Shown here one piece after another: positions 6,534 through 15,092 of a stretch of DNA of 15,410 bases; the stretch's first letter is position 1, and each line of letters opens with the position of its first letter. The translations under genes were made by a program, and so were the position numbers. Source of the stretch: Thermodesulfobacteriales bacterium. GTDB lineage: Bacteria; Desulfobacterota_D; UBA1144; Nemesobacterales; UBA2774. Where the stretch lies: assembly GCA_004525335.1 (NCBI GenBank), contig SPCL01000042.1:1-15410 (forward strand), read 5' to 3'. Under the pieces are notes generated by a model. That model saw only the letters and a list, made by a program, of their open reading frames with translations. It had not been told where the DNA came from and ran no database searches.

Positions 6534-9500
6534 TCAATAGTAGTCCTGAATAGCTTTTACGTCCAGCCCTTCATTTATCATAACTTCAATAGCGCCCACA
6601 GCGGCTCTTGATGCAGCTATGGTAGTAAAATACGGCACTCTATGAATAATAGATGCTCTTCTGATTGAGTAAGACTGTGCTACCTCTTTTTCCCCAAAAG
6701 TTGTATTTATTACTAAATGAACTTCACCATTTTTGAGATGATCTACAACGTGGGGCCTTCCTTCGCTTACTTTCTTCACAAATATACAGTTAAGACCGGA
6801 ACTCTCAAAATATGCCGCAGTACCGCTAGTTGCCATTATACTAAACCCAAGCTCAGATAACTTCTTAGCAATTAAATAAGCTTGCGGCTTGTCATCGTCC
6901 TTTACGCTAATAAAGGCTGTTCCTAGAAGCGGGAGATCGTTGCCTGCGGCAATCTGAGATTTTGCAAAGGCCCTTCTGATCTCAGTATCAATCCCCATCA
7001 CTTCACCTGTCGACTTCATTTCAGGGCCGAGGATGGTATCAACACCCTGGAATTTCACAAATGGAAACACCGATTCTTTTACACAAATATGCTTGGGAAC
7101 AATCTCTTGGGTGAATCCCAATTCTTCTAAGGTTTTCCCTATCATTACCTTAGTGCCGAGTTTAGCAAGCGGCACCCCAATTGCTTTACTAACAAAAGGA
7201 ATCGTACGGCTAGCTCTGGGGTTTACCTCAATTATATAAACTTCCCAGTCTTTTACAGCGAATTGAATATTTACCAAACCCTTAACTTTGAGAGCCAGAG
7301 CGAGTACTTTGGTCTGGCGTTTAATCTCTTCAATTATTAAGCTCTCAATTGAATACGGAGGCAACACCATAGCGCTGTCGCCCGAGTGAACACCTGCTTC
7401 CTCAATATGCTCTAGAACTCCGCCCACCACAACTGTTTTGCCGTCTGATATTGCATCAACATCCACTTCTTTTGCATCTTTAAGGAATTTATCTATAAGA
7501 ATTGGGTGATTTGGAGAAACTTTAACTGCCTCAGTTATATATCTCTTAAGTGCTTCCTCTTTATAGACAATCTCCATTGCCCTGCCCCCTAGAACATAAG
7601 AAGGCCTTACTACTATTGGGTAACCTATATCTTGGGCAATTTGTAGAGCTTCTTGCTGACTCCTGGCAATACCGCTTTGTGGCTGCCTAAGCCCAAGCTC
7701 TTGTACAAGGTCCCTGAACCTTTCCCTGTCTTCAGCAAGATCTATGCTATCAGGAGATGTCCCTATAATCCTCACACCCATCTCTTCAAGAGGTATCGCA
7801 AGTTTAAGTGGGGTTTGACCCCCTAAATGAACAATTACTCCCCAAGGGTTTTCCCGTTCAATTATTGATAAAGTATCTTCAAGTGTAAGGGGTTCGAAAT
7901 ATAGCCTGTCGGATGTGTCATAATCAGTACTTACGGTCTCTGGGTTACAGTTGACCATAATCGACTCAAAACCTTCTTCATTTAAAGAATATGAGGCATG
8001 CACACAGCAATAATCAAACTCAATCCCTTGTCCGATTCTGTTTGGACCGCCGCCAAGTATTATGACCTTCTTTTTATCGCTAGGTGGGGCTTCATCTTCG
8101 GTTTCATATGTTGAATAGAGATAAGGAGTGTGTGCTTCAAACTCAGCGGCGCATGTATCAACCATTTTATAGACCGGCTTCATATTATTTTTGAGCCTGA
8201 TTCCTCTTATCTCATCTTCTGCTTTCCCAACAAGCTCGGCTATTCTAATATCAGAAAAGCCATATTCTTTAGCAAGCCTAAGTAGGTCTAGCCCGATTTG
8301 GCCGTTTGCTTCTTTAAGTTTATTTTCAACATCCAGTATTTGTTTTATGTTCTGTAGAAACCACCTGTCTATGTATGTAAGGTTAAATATTTCCTCAATA
8401 TCCATCCCTGCTCTAAAAGCGTCTGCCAGATACCATAATCTCTCAGGATTGGGAGTTCTCAGCTTCTGTTTTATAAGATCCAAATCGCCTGTAATCGGCT
8501 CAAAGCCCCAGGAGTCAATCTCAAGTGAGCGCATGGCTTTTTGAAGAGACTCTTTAAAGGTCCTGCCAATTGCCATTACTTCCCCAACTGATTTCATCTG
8601 CGTTGTGAGAGTAGGCTCAGTTTGTGGAAATTTTTCGAAAGTAAATCTTGGAATTTTGGTAACGACGTAATCTATCGTGGGTTCAAATGAAGCCGGTGTA
8701 TATTTGGTGATGTCATTTGATATTTCATCAAGCGTATAACCTACAGCAAGTTTGGCTGCAATTTTGGCTATTGGAAATCCGGTAGCTTTTGAGGCAAGAG
8801 CTGAGCTCCTAGAAACCCTGGGATTCATTTCTATCACAACCATACTTCCGTCTTCAGGGTTAAGACCAAACTGTACGTTTGACCCTCCGGTATCAACACC
8901 GATTTCTCTCATTATATCTACTGATGCGTCTCGCATCCTCTGATGTTCTTTATCCGTCAGAGTCTGAGAAGGAGCTACTGTAATAGAATCTCCGGTATGA
9001 ACTCCCATAGGATCAAAATTTTCAATTGAGCATATAATCACTACGTTATCAGCAGTATCGCGCATTACCTCAAGCTCATATTCTTTCCACCCCAAGACTG
9101 ACTGTTCAACTAGTATTTCGGTAGACGGGCTTAAATCGAGCCCGGATTTAACGAATTCCTCAAATTCTTCTTTGTTGTATGCAACACTTCCGCCTGCTCC
9201 ACCAAGAGTAAAAGACGGCCTAATTATCGCAGGAAAACCTATTTCTTCCACCACACTCCAGGCTTCTTCCATTGTATGAGCAATGCCGCTTCTTGGAACT
9301 TCAAGGCCGATATTAATCATAGCTTCTTTAAAGAGCTGACGGTTTTCAGCTTTTTGAATTGCCGGTAATTTTGCTCCGATTAATTCAACGTTGTATTTTT
9401 CAAGCACACCTGATTCTGCAAGGTCCACTGCGATGTTAAGAGCAGTCTGACCGCCTAGGGTTGGCAACAGCGCTTGAGGGCGCTCTTTCTTGATGATTTT

Positions 9501-9725
9501 CTCAACAATATCCGGATGAAGAGGTTCTATATAAGTGCGGTCTGCAAAAGAAGGATCGGTCATAATTGTGGCGGGGTTACTATTGACGAGAACTATTCGA
9601 TATCCCTCTTCTTTAAGAGCTTTGCAGGCTTGGGTGCCCGAATAATCAAATTCGCAGGCTTGCCCAATTACAATTGGGCCCGATCCTAATAGGAGTATAG
9701 TTTCAATATCAGTGCGTTTAGGCAT
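6534..9725 (-). CDS. carB: carbamoyl phosphate synthase, large subunit
   Basis: CarB makes carbamoyl phosphate from bicarbonate, ammonia (from the CarA subunit) and two ATP, feeding pyrimidine and arginine synthesis. At 1063 residues it is full-length for the family. It shows the internal duplication: LLLGSGPIVIGQACEFDYSG near residue 12 and the matching ILGGGPNRIGQGIEFDYCC in the second half. Each half has an ATP-grasp domain with the glycine loop (RPSFTLGGAGGS and RPSYVLGGRAMEIV) and the IEMNPRVSRSSALASK / IEVNPRASRTIPFVSK metal-ATP segment. An MGS-like regulatory domain closes the protein from about residue 930 (AYLIAKKLSELGFSIMATSG). No frameshift is seen. carA is not adjacent in this window. 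The ATG at 9725 gives the canonical MPKRTDIE start, but its ribosome binding site is weak. Confidence 0.98.
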   Translation of the reverse strand: MPKRTDIETILLLGSGPIVIGQACEFDYSGTQACKALKEEGYRIVLVNSNPATIMTDPSFADRTYIEPLHPDIVEKIIKKERPQALLPTLGGQTALNIAVDLAESGVLEKYNVELIGAKLPAIQKAENRQLFKEAMINIGLEVPRSGIAHTMEEAWSVVEEIGFPAIIRPSFTLGGAGGSVAYNKEEFEEFVKSGLDLSPSTEILVEQSVLGWKEYELEVMRDTADNVVIICSIENFDPMGVHTGDSITVAPSQTLTDKEHQRMRDASVDIMREIGVDTGGSNVQFGLNPEDGSMVVIEMNPRVSRSSALASKATGFPIAKIAAKLAVGYTLDEISNDITKYTPASFEPTIDYVVTKIPRFTFEKFPQTEPTLTTQMKSVGEVMAIGRTFKESLQKAMRSLEIDSWGFEPITGDLDLIKQKLRTPNPERLWYLADAFRAGMDIEEIFNLTYIDRWFLQNIKQILDVENKLKEANGQIGLDLLRLAKEYGFSDIRIAELVGKAEDEIRGIRLKNNMKPVYKMVDTCAAEFEAHTPYLYSTYETEDEAPPSDKKKVIILGGGPNRIGQGIEFDYCCVHASYSLNEEGFESIMVNCNPETVSTDYDTSDRLYFEPLTLEDTLSIIERENPWGVIVHLGGQTPLKLAIPLEEMGVRIIGTSPDSIDLAEDRERFRDLVQELGLRQPQSGIARSQQEALQIAQDIGYPIVVRPSYVLGGRAMEIVYKEEALKRYITEAVKVSPNHPILIDKFLKDAKEVDVDAISDGKTVVVGGVLEHIEEAGVHSGDSAMVLPPYSIESLIIEEIKRQTKVLALALKVKGLVNIQFAVKDWEVYIIEVNPRASRTIPFVSKAIGVPLAKLGTKVMIGKTLEELGFTQEIVPKHICVKESVFPFVKFQGVDTILGPEMKSTGEVMGIDTEIRRAFAKSQIAAGNDLPLLGTAFISVKDDDKPQAYLIAKKLSELGFSIMATSGTAAYFESSGLNCIFVKKVSEGRPHVVDHLKNGEVHLVINTTFGEKEVAQSYSIRRASIIHRVPYFTTIAASRAAVGAIEVMINEGLDVKAIQDYY

Positions 9726-9791
9726 ATTTTACTTTATTTTTAGGAATTACCTGTAAATTTCACGCAGTTTACTACAATTCCCCTTAACTAA

Positions 9792-9797
9792 ATTATA
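9792..9797 (-). promoter_or_regulatory. candidate -10 box for carB
   Basis: On the minus strand these bases read TATAAT, about 67 bases before the carB ATG, in the longest gap in the window. The region 17 to 18 bases upstream is AT-rich (TTAAAT) and a weak -35, so activation by a regulator is possible. Confidence 0.33.
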
Positions 9798-9860
9798 AGG
9801 TTCCCCCAAATGTTATTTAAATATTTGTTGCCTCTTATGGTCGAGAAAAAGCAAGTAATA

Positions 9861-9877
9861 TAGACAACTTAGACAAC
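9861..9877. repeat. short direct repeat, two copies of TAGACAAC
   Basis: TAGACAAC occurs at 9861-9868 and again at 9870-9877, a nine-base period, about 65 bases on the upstream side of the candidate carB -10. It could be a regulator site, but two copies of an 8-mer are also compatible with chance. Confidence 0.35.
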
Positions 9878-9981
9878 AGCAAAATTTAGCCTAGTACGTA
9901 GGTTGGCAAGCACTTAGGCAATGAATTTATACCTAAGAATTCAGAAACTATCAAATATAAGGGAATATTTAAGAATAAGTG

Positions 9982-10725
9982 TTAGGACTCAGCAATTTCC
10001 GGCTCTTTGTCAGATTCGGGCTCGGGATTATTTCCAGCCTCTCTTTTCTTCAAAGTACCCATAACATGAACCATTCTCTGGATTGCTGTATATGAGGAAA
10101 AAGCCAGTATCAGTATTAAAGAAAGCTTAAGCAAATAGTTATCAGATCCGTAACCAAAGGCATTTGCAATCAGGTTCCCGAAAAAGTTGAAGACTGAAAG
10201 AACACCGAGATAAACAACTCTTTCTGTTCTCTGCATAATGCCGACTTCACACTTCACACCCAAGCCTTCTGCTCTTGCCCGTGTGTAACTTACCATTGTT
10301 GTAGAGACGAGTATGAAAAAGACTACGTATGAAAAAATAGTTCCCTGAAAGAGGCTAAGTAAGCCTACATAAATAAAAGCTTCTGAAATCCTATCTAAAC
10401 TTGAATCAAAAAAAGCACCGCTTTCACTATTGATCCCCTGCGCTCTAGCAACCCGGCCGTCAAATATATCAAAAGTCGACCCGCCAAGAACCAAGATACC
10501 CCCAATAAAAATTAATCCGTAATGATAAGCCAAACCGGTAAGCACTCCAACGACTAGAGTGGATATCGTCAGAATGTCAGGATGGATCTTTATTTTGAGA
10601 AGATACTCTTCTATCGGCAACATCAACAGAAGCCACCAGGTCTTAATTCCGCTACCTAATAGTTTGGATGCTTGCGGACCCTCGTTGTTTTTAGATCTTT
10701 GTGTTATTTCTTCGGGTTGAGTCAT
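9982..10725 (-). CDS. CDP-alcohol phosphatidyltransferase (PgsA/PIP-synthase-like)
   Basis: Enzymes of this family swap CMP on a CDP-alcohol for a polyol or polyol phosphate, making phospholipid head groups in the inner membrane. The signature D-x2-D-G-x2-A-R-x8-G-x3-D-x3-D is complete: D86, D89, G90, A93, R94, G103, D107 and D111. About five or six membrane segments are visible (roughly 52-65, 70-85, 115-130, 132-145, 170-190, 198-213). After the signature comes TRARAEGLGVKCEVGIMQRTERVVYLGVL, which resembles phosphatidylinositol-phosphate or archaetidylinositol-phosphate synthases more than typical PgsA, so the acceptor alcohol is undecided. The 247-residue protein has a cytoplasmic acidic tail (PEPESDKEPEIAES). 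The 94-base gap after the SPOR gene suggests co-transcription with argS and SPOR. Confidence 0.88.
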   Translation of the reverse strand: MTQPEEITQRSKNNEGPQASKLLGSGIKTWWLLLMLPIEEYLLKIKIHPDILTISTLVVGVLTGLAYHYGLIFIGGILVLGGSTFDIFDGRVARAQGINSESGAFFDSSLDRISEAFIYVGLLSLFQGTIFSYVVFFILVSTTMVSYTRARAEGLGVKCEVGIMQRTERVVYLGVLSVFNFFGNLIANAFGYGSDNYLLKLSLILILAFSSYTAIQRMVHVMGTLKKREAGNNPEPESDKEPEIAES

Positions 10726-10819
10726 TATTCAAATCCACGTCAACTTTGTTACAAATTCATCTTTTATTTGAAAATAACAATATCAGCTTTATAGTAACCA
10801 AGCAAGGAACGAGATAGCT

Positions 10820-11590
10820 CTAGTTATTTACAGTGATAAATAGATACTTAACCCCTGATGCCCTTTGTTTTAATTTGTCCCCGTAATTTAGGGCTTCAGA
10901 TTTTGTGGAAAAGGTACCTACTCTTACCCGATACCAGGTCTTATTATCTGGGGTCTCTACTTGTTTAATAAAGGCTGGGTAGCCATTAGATTTTAGTGAG
11001 TTCATAAGCTTATTAGCTTCTGTTTGGTTTTGAAAGGCCCCAATCTGAACAGTGTAACGACCATTCGGATCGATCTTAGGCATTGTACTCTTATCTGGCG
11101 GAGTATCTTGTTTTGTTGGCGGTGTTTTTTCAACAACAACCTTAGGAGACTCATTCTCTTTTATTACCTCTTTTGAATCAGCCTCAGATTTATCTGTCAT
11201 TTTCTCAGGTTGTGGTGTTTGTGACGGGGTTTCTATCTGAGGCGTATCTTTAGAGTGAGATTCTGTGCTATCAGTATCAGCGGTAGCTTCTTTAGAATCC
11301 TTATCAACAGAAGATTCAGCATCTTCATCTAGAATATCTTCGTCCAAAACAACCACTTCAGACTCCATTTCAAGTGGCGCAATTTTTTCACTAGCAATTT
11401 CATCTGATGCGCCGTACTCTACTTCTGGAGCTTCGATATCGTAGCTTTTTTGGACAGTATTCGTATCCGGGCCGCCTAGCCCTTTTCCTATTATAACTCC
11501 CAGGCCGAAGACAACGACAAAAAGAATTGCGAATGTTATAAAGAGTGAAATTATCTTACTATTCTTTGGACCAGAGTTATTATTGCTCAT
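10820..11590 (-). CDS. membrane-anchored SPOR-domain protein
   Basis: Residues 13-35 form one transmembrane segment with the N-terminus in the cytoplasm. Residues 45-170 are an acidic, low-complexity linker rich in D, E, S, T and P. Residues 177-256 form a SPOR domain (GRYTVQIGAFQNQTEANKL, then WYRVRVGTFSTKSEA and a final LFITVN). SPOR domains bind peptidoglycan stripped of stem peptides, which places proteins such as FtsN and DedD at the septum; a role in division or cell-wall remodelling is therefore likely. The ATG is three bases after the argS stop, and its ribosome binding site (GGAGAGG) lies inside the end of argS, so translation is probably coupled. The linker makes the size unusual-looking but typical for the group. 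Confidence 0.9.
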   Translation of the reverse strand: MSNNNSGPKNSKIISLFITFAILFVVVFGLGVIIGKGLGGPDTNTVQKSYDIEAPEVEYGASDEIASEKIAPLEMESEVVVLDEDILDEDAESSVDKDSKEATADTDSTESHSKDTPQIETPSQTPQPEKMTDKSEADSKEVIKENESPKVVVEKTPPTKQDTPPDKSTMPKIDPNGRYTVQIGAFQNQTEANKLMNSLKSNGYPAFIKQVETPDNKTWYRVRVGTFSTKSEALNYGDKLKQRASGVKYLFITVNN

Positions 11591-11593
11591 TTC

Positions 11594-13270
11594 TCACATC
11601 CTCTCCGGAGCCGAAACTCCGAGTAGCTTAAGCCCGTTGCCGAGCACTGTTTGCGCGCACGTTATTAGATACAACCTAGCGCTGCTAATATCCTTATTTT
11701 CGTCTACCACTCTGCATTTATTATAATACACATGGAACTGCGCTGCTAGCTCTTGAAGATAATATGCAACTTTATGAGGAGCTAAAGATTTAGCGCTATC
11801 TTCTAGAACTTCAGGGAAAAGTAGAAGTTTTTTAACAAGATCAATTTCCTCAGGAGCTTTTAGGAGTGCTAAATTATTACTGGATTGAGTTATGCCCTCT
11901 TCTTGAGCTTTCCTAAAAATGCTGCCAATTCTGGCATAAGCGTATTGTATGTAATAGACCGGGTTTTCACTTGATTCCTTCTTGGCCAGATCAAGATCAA
12001 AATCCAGATGACTTTCAGAGCTTCGCATTAGAAGGAAAAAGCGCATCACATCTGCTCCAACCTCCTGTGCAACTTCCTTTAGTGTTACATAACTCCCAGC
12101 CCGTTTTGACATTGCCACTTCTTTGCCTTCCCTCATAAGTCTGACGAACTGAATAAGAAGCACATTGAAGCGTGAATCATCCAATCCTATTGATCTTAGA
12201 GCAGCCTTAAGTCTCGACACATGACCATGATGATCGGCGCCCCAAACATTAATAATTCTATCAAACCCGCGTTCATATTTATCAAGATGATAGGCAATAT
12301 CGGCAAGAAAATATGTCGGACTACCATCGCTTTTTATGAGAACCCAATCTTGCGTATCCCCAAATTCGGTAGCCTTAAACCAAAGCGCCCCTTCTCGTTC
12401 TTCAAGAACACCTTTGCTATTAAGAAGAGCCTTAATCTGACTTAATTTAGTATCTTCAGACTCAGCTGATACTGTGTGAATATTCTCTACCTCGCTGTAC
12501 CATTCATCGAAAAGTACATTTATATCGGCTAAATCTTTTTTTATCTCTTCAAGTAGTATCCCTTTGGCCAGTTCCCTACAATACGTTGACGCTTGTTCTG
12601 CAGAATCCTGAAGAAGAGAATCCCCTTTTTCAGCTTTTATTTGAGAGGCTATATCCTTAACATATTCGCCTTTGTACCCATCCTCCGGCAACTCCTCACT
12701 GTGTCCGAAGAGTTCTTTGTATCTTATAAGGACAGACTCCCCTAGAAGGTTCATCTGTCTTCCGGCGTCGTTTATGTAGAACTCTTTGGTAACATCATAG
12801 CCTGAGGCGCTCAGGATTCTGGCCACGGTATCGCCGACTACAGCATTTCGGGAATGTCCCATATGAAGAAAGCCTGTAGGGTTGGCGCTTACAAATTCCA
12901 CCAGCACCTTCTCTCCGTTTCCTAAATTACTTGTACCAAATTTCTCACCGGCATTTTCTATTTGTAAGAGCTTATTAACAATTGCTTCTTCTTTTACATA
13001 GAAATTTATAAATCCAGGCCCTGCAATTTCTACTTTATTAAATAGTTCGTCTTTTTCTTGAGGGAGGTTTTCGATAATCAGCTCGGCAACTTCCCGGGGT
13101 TTCTTGCCAATCTTGTTAGCGATTAACATAGCGGTGTTTACTGAGAAATCGCCAAACTCTTTTCTCTTGGGCATACCCACTTCTATTTCTACTGATAAGT
13201 CAGTAAGGTCTAGATTCTTTCCTATCTTCTCAACGGACTGGGAGACTACATTGATGATGTCTTCTTTCAT
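11594..13270 (-). CDS. argS: arginyl-tRNA synthetase
   Basis: ArgRS attaches arginine to its tRNA with ATP and also needs tRNA for activation. From the ATG at 13270 the protein is 558 residues, normal for bacterial ArgS. It has the N-terminal Add-1 domain (about 1-100), the HIGH-like HMGH at 136-139 in SANPTGFLHMGHSRNAV, the MSKR signature at 387-390, and a DALR-type anticodon-binding C-terminus with YIQYAYARI and the terminal SAPERM. An in-frame TTG at 13282 would add MHTN; the ATG is preferred because the TTG has only weak ribosome-binding bases and the family starts close to this point. No frameshift or missing signature is seen. Downstream the SPOR gene begins three bases after the stop. 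Confidence 0.97.
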   Translation of the reverse strand: MKEDIINVVSQSVEKIGKNLDLTDLSVEIEVGMPKRKEFGDFSVNTAMLIANKIGKKPREVAELIIENLPQEKDELFNKVEIAGPGFINFYVKEEAIVNKLLQIENAGEKFGTSNLGNGEKVLVEFVSANPTGFLHMGHSRNAVVGDTVARILSASGYDVTKEFYINDAGRQMNLLGESVLIRYKELFGHSEELPEDGYKGEYVKDIASQIKAEKGDSLLQDSAEQASTYCRELAKGILLEEIKKDLADINVLFDEWYSEVENIHTVSAESEDTKLSQIKALLNSKGVLEEREGALWFKATEFGDTQDWVLIKSDGSPTYFLADIAYHLDKYERGFDRIINVWGADHHGHVSRLKAALRSIGLDDSRFNVLLIQFVRLMREGKEVAMSKRAGSYVTLKEVAQEVGADVMRFFLLMRSSESHLDFDLDLAKKESSENPVYYIQYAYARIGSIFRKAQEEGITQSSNNLALLKAPEEIDLVKKLLLFPEVLEDSAKSLAPHKVAYYLQELAAQFHVYYNKCRVVDENKDISSARLYLITCAQTVLGNGLKLLGVSAPERM

Positions 13271-13308
13271 ATTGGTATGCAATTACACCACATAATTTTT
13301 CATGTTAC

Positions 13309-13328
13309 AAGGAGCCATACGGCTCTTT
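13309..13328 (-). other. stem-loop in the 5' region of argS
   Basis: On the minus strand AAAGAGCC and GGCTCCTT pair around the loop GTAT, giving an eight-pair stem with one G-U. It sits between the phosphatase stop (13368) and the argS start. No T-run follows, so it is not a good intrinsic terminator; it may be a processing or attenuation-like hairpin, or meaningless. Confidence 0.35.
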
Positions 13329-13367
13329 CATAAGGTTTATTTGTGTCGCTTCGTGCTTAAACAGTTA

Positions 13368-14003
13368 TCAATTTGACTCAAAAAGGGGAACGGATTCCAT
13401 AGGAGATAGATGTGAGACATCATTTATAACATCGATCCTAAGACTGCCGTCTTCTGAGATTATAATGTTTTTTGAAGTGGCCTCAATGTGAAAATCTCTA
13501 AATCCCTTAAGCCCCACACCAGTAATTTTACAAAGTAGTGTAATAATAGTGAGGTTGTGACTCACAACTACAACTGTCTCTCCGATATGGTTCTGATGAA
13601 CTTTTTCAAACACTTTCCAGGCTCTATTCTGGACTTCAACCAATGACTCCCCGCTCGGAAGTCTCAGAGTTTCAGGGCTTTCCCTCCATTGTTTAAGAAC
13701 TTCCGCATATTTATCTCTTATATCGGGAAAGCTTAGTCCTTCTAAGTCCCCCTGGTTCATTTCCTGAAGTCCGGGTTCTAGCTGCACTGTAATATTATGA
13801 TGCTCAGCTATATGCTGTGCTGTTTCATGAGCTCTTTTCAAATCACTTGAATAAATGGCCTTAATATTATGATCTCTCAAAGAATGGGCCAATTCTCGGG
13901 CCTGCTTTTTACCATTTTCATTTAAGACAATATCTGCAACCCCTTGGCACCTGCCGATCCTGTTCCAGTCTGTCTCTCCATGTCGTATGAGGATGAGGTT
14001 CAT
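13368..14003 (-). CDS. histidine phosphatase superfamily protein (phosphoglycerate-mutase-like)
   Basis: The 211-residue protein has the RHG signature LIRHGETD with R7 and phospho-accepting H8, then R57 (SSDLKRAHETA), the acidic general acid E81 (LQEMNQGDLEG) and the second catalytic histidine H149 in VVVSHN. These five residues make the complete active site of the broad branch. The pattern is close to phosphatases of the PhoE, GpmB or alpha-ribazole phosphatase (CobC) type; the substrate cannot be assigned, and without cobalamin genes nearby CobC is not favoured. It lacks the extended elements of glycolytic dPGM. AGGGAAG lies about nine bases before the ATG. The gene follows tolA by 24 bases and probably shares its transcript, with argS 97 bases further on. 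Confidence 0.9.
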   Translation of the reverse strand: MNLILIRHGETDWNRIGRCQGVADIVLNENGKKQARELAHSLRDHNIKAIYSSDLKRAHETAQHIAEHHNITVQLEPGLQEMNQGDLEGLSFPDIRDKYAEVLKQWRESPETLRLPSGESLVEVQNRAWKVFEKVHQNHIGETVVVVSHNLTIITLLCKITGVGLKGFRDFHIEATSKNIIISEDGSLRIDVINDVSHLSPMESVPLFESN

Positions 14004-14027
14004 TATTTCTTCCCTAATTAATTTGGA

Positions 14028-15080
14028 TTACTGCTTATTGTTAAATGTGAGTTCCACCCCTTTATTTTTAGCTTCTTCTGCAAGCTCAGTAGGTGGCGGA
14101 GGAAGCGGAGCGGAGCGAACTATAGCCTGTTTACAAAAACTATCAAAAACAGAATTCCCTGAAGATTTTGTGATTGTTACATTGTTCACATTCCCATTTG
14201 CATCTACTTTAAAAAGTACTGACGTTGAAAGACTACCATCTGTTGAGACTCCAGGTGGCATTGTCCAGTTACGGCTGATTTTTCTATGAACTTGATTGGA
14301 GTAAGTTTGAATAATTAATGGACTTATTGAAGAGCCTCCGCTTGAGCTCTTGGCTGAACTTCCTTCTGAATCAGGCTCACCGCCGCTTTTCACATCATCG
14401 CCCATTGCAAGCCTCTGCTCTTCACCCATTTCTTCTTGTATCTCGTCCTCAAAGTTCTCACTAGGCTCTTGTGAATCCGGTTTATTATTTTTAAGTTCAT
14501 CAAGAACCTTTTGTCTTTGAATGTCTTTTAATATTCTGTCTTTTTCTTTGTCGAAATCCTTTTTCTTCTCCGGCTTTTTCGTAGGTTTAGGCTTTGGTTT
14601 TTCAGTCGCTTTAGGCTTGGGTTTTTCTGTTGGTTTCGGAGTTGCTTTCGGTTTTGGCTTTTCGGTAGGTTGAGGCTTAGCTGTAGGCTCAGGCGTTTTA
14701 GCAACCTCTTTCTTTTCTTCTTTCTCTGGTTCCATAGGTATAACGTCTTTCTTGGGTTCTTCCTTTTTTGGTTCCTCTTTTACTATTTCTTTTTTCTCAG
14801 GCTCTGGTTCTGGAGGTGGCTCCTCTTCAACAACCTCTTCTGGCTCTGGTGGTTTAGGTTTAGGCTTAGGTACAGCTTTTTTAACAGGTGGTGGATTAGC
14901 GCCTCCTCCGGTTTCAAGACCTGAGAGGGACACCTCTATAGGACCGGGATTACTGCTGTACTCAGTAGATCCGCTGAATCCCCAATAGAGTATAAGCACT
15001 ACGAGACCTGCGTGCAGCGCAATGGAGAAAAACATCCCTAAACGATTAGAAGAGTCTTTTTTGGATGGCTTCATTGCCAC
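14028..15080 (-). CDS. tolA: TolA/TonB-family energy-transducing protein
   Basis: This 350-residue protein should bridge the inner-membrane proton-driven motor and the outer membrane. Residues 15-34 are the transmembrane anchor and carry S19 and H23, the S-x3-H motif that TolA and TonB use to contact TolQ/ExbB. Residues 63-173 are an extended Pro-Lys-Glu region with repeats. The C-terminal domain (about 256-350) has TolA-like features: YSNQVHRKISRNWTMPPG, LFKVDANGNVNNVTITKSSGN, VFDSFCKQAIVRSAPLPPPP. The TolA call over TonB rests on this and on the TolR/ExbD gene 12 bases upstream. The start is GTG at 15080 with AGGG about six bases before; an ATG two codons later is the alternative. It lacks the long alanine-rich helix of E. 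coli TolA; the Pro/Lys region takes its place. Confidence 0.82.
   Translation of the reverse strand: MAMKPSKKDSSNRLGMFFSIALHAGLVVLILYWGFSGSTEYSSNPGPIEVSLSGLETGGGANPPPVKKAVPKPKPKPPEPEEVVEEEPPPEPEPEKKEIVKEEPKKEEPKKDVIPMEPEKEEKKEVAKTPEPTAKPQPTEKPKPKATPKPTEKPKPKATEKPKPKPTKKPEKKKDFDKEKDRILKDIQRQKVLDELKNNKPDSQEPSENFEDEIQEEMGEEQRLAMGDDVKSGGEPDSEGSSAKSSSGGSSISPLIIQTYSNQVHRKISRNWTMPPGVSTDGSLSTSVLFKVDANGNVNNVTITKSSGNSVFDSFCKQAIVRSAPLPPPPTELAEEAKNKGVELTFNNKQ
14571..14666 (-). repeat. degenerate TEKPKPK repeats in TolA
   Basis: Residues 139-170 repeat TEKPKPKAT-like units (TEKPKPKATPKP, TEKPKPKA, TEKPKPKPTKKP). The DNA copies are similar but not identical, so this is an old or drifting array. Its Pro-Lys content makes an extended stalk across the periplasm, as in TonB. 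Confidence 0.85.
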
Positions 15081-15092
15081 AATTACCCTTTA

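Larger units (their letters stand above)
9726..9981. other. 256-base intergenic region before carB
   Basis: This gap separates carB from the phosphatidyltransferase gene upstream of it, and is the longest non-coding stretch in the window. It holds a candidate carB -10, an 8-base direct repeat and a CTTAGG/CCTAAG inverted repeat with a 13-base loop at 9913-9937. I see no RNA gene, recognisable riboswitch core or ORF of note. The inverted repeat lies about 45 bases beyond the end of the phosphatidyltransferase gene but has no T-run, so it is a poor terminator. Confidence 0.6.

Noticed and set aside
9837..9863. 8-codon plus-strand ORF as a leader peptide in the carB gap
   Set aside because: It is on the opposite strand to carB, very short, and has no supporting ribosome binding site.
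14571..14666. repeat array as possible CRISPR or mobile repeat
   Set aside because: Repeats are short, in frame, degenerate and code for TEKPKPK units, with no spacers.
14670..14988. plus-strand frames rich in F, L, W or in S, G
   Set aside because: They are the reverse reading of the Pro/Lys/Glu-rich TolA stalk, and their low complexity comes from the repeat composition.
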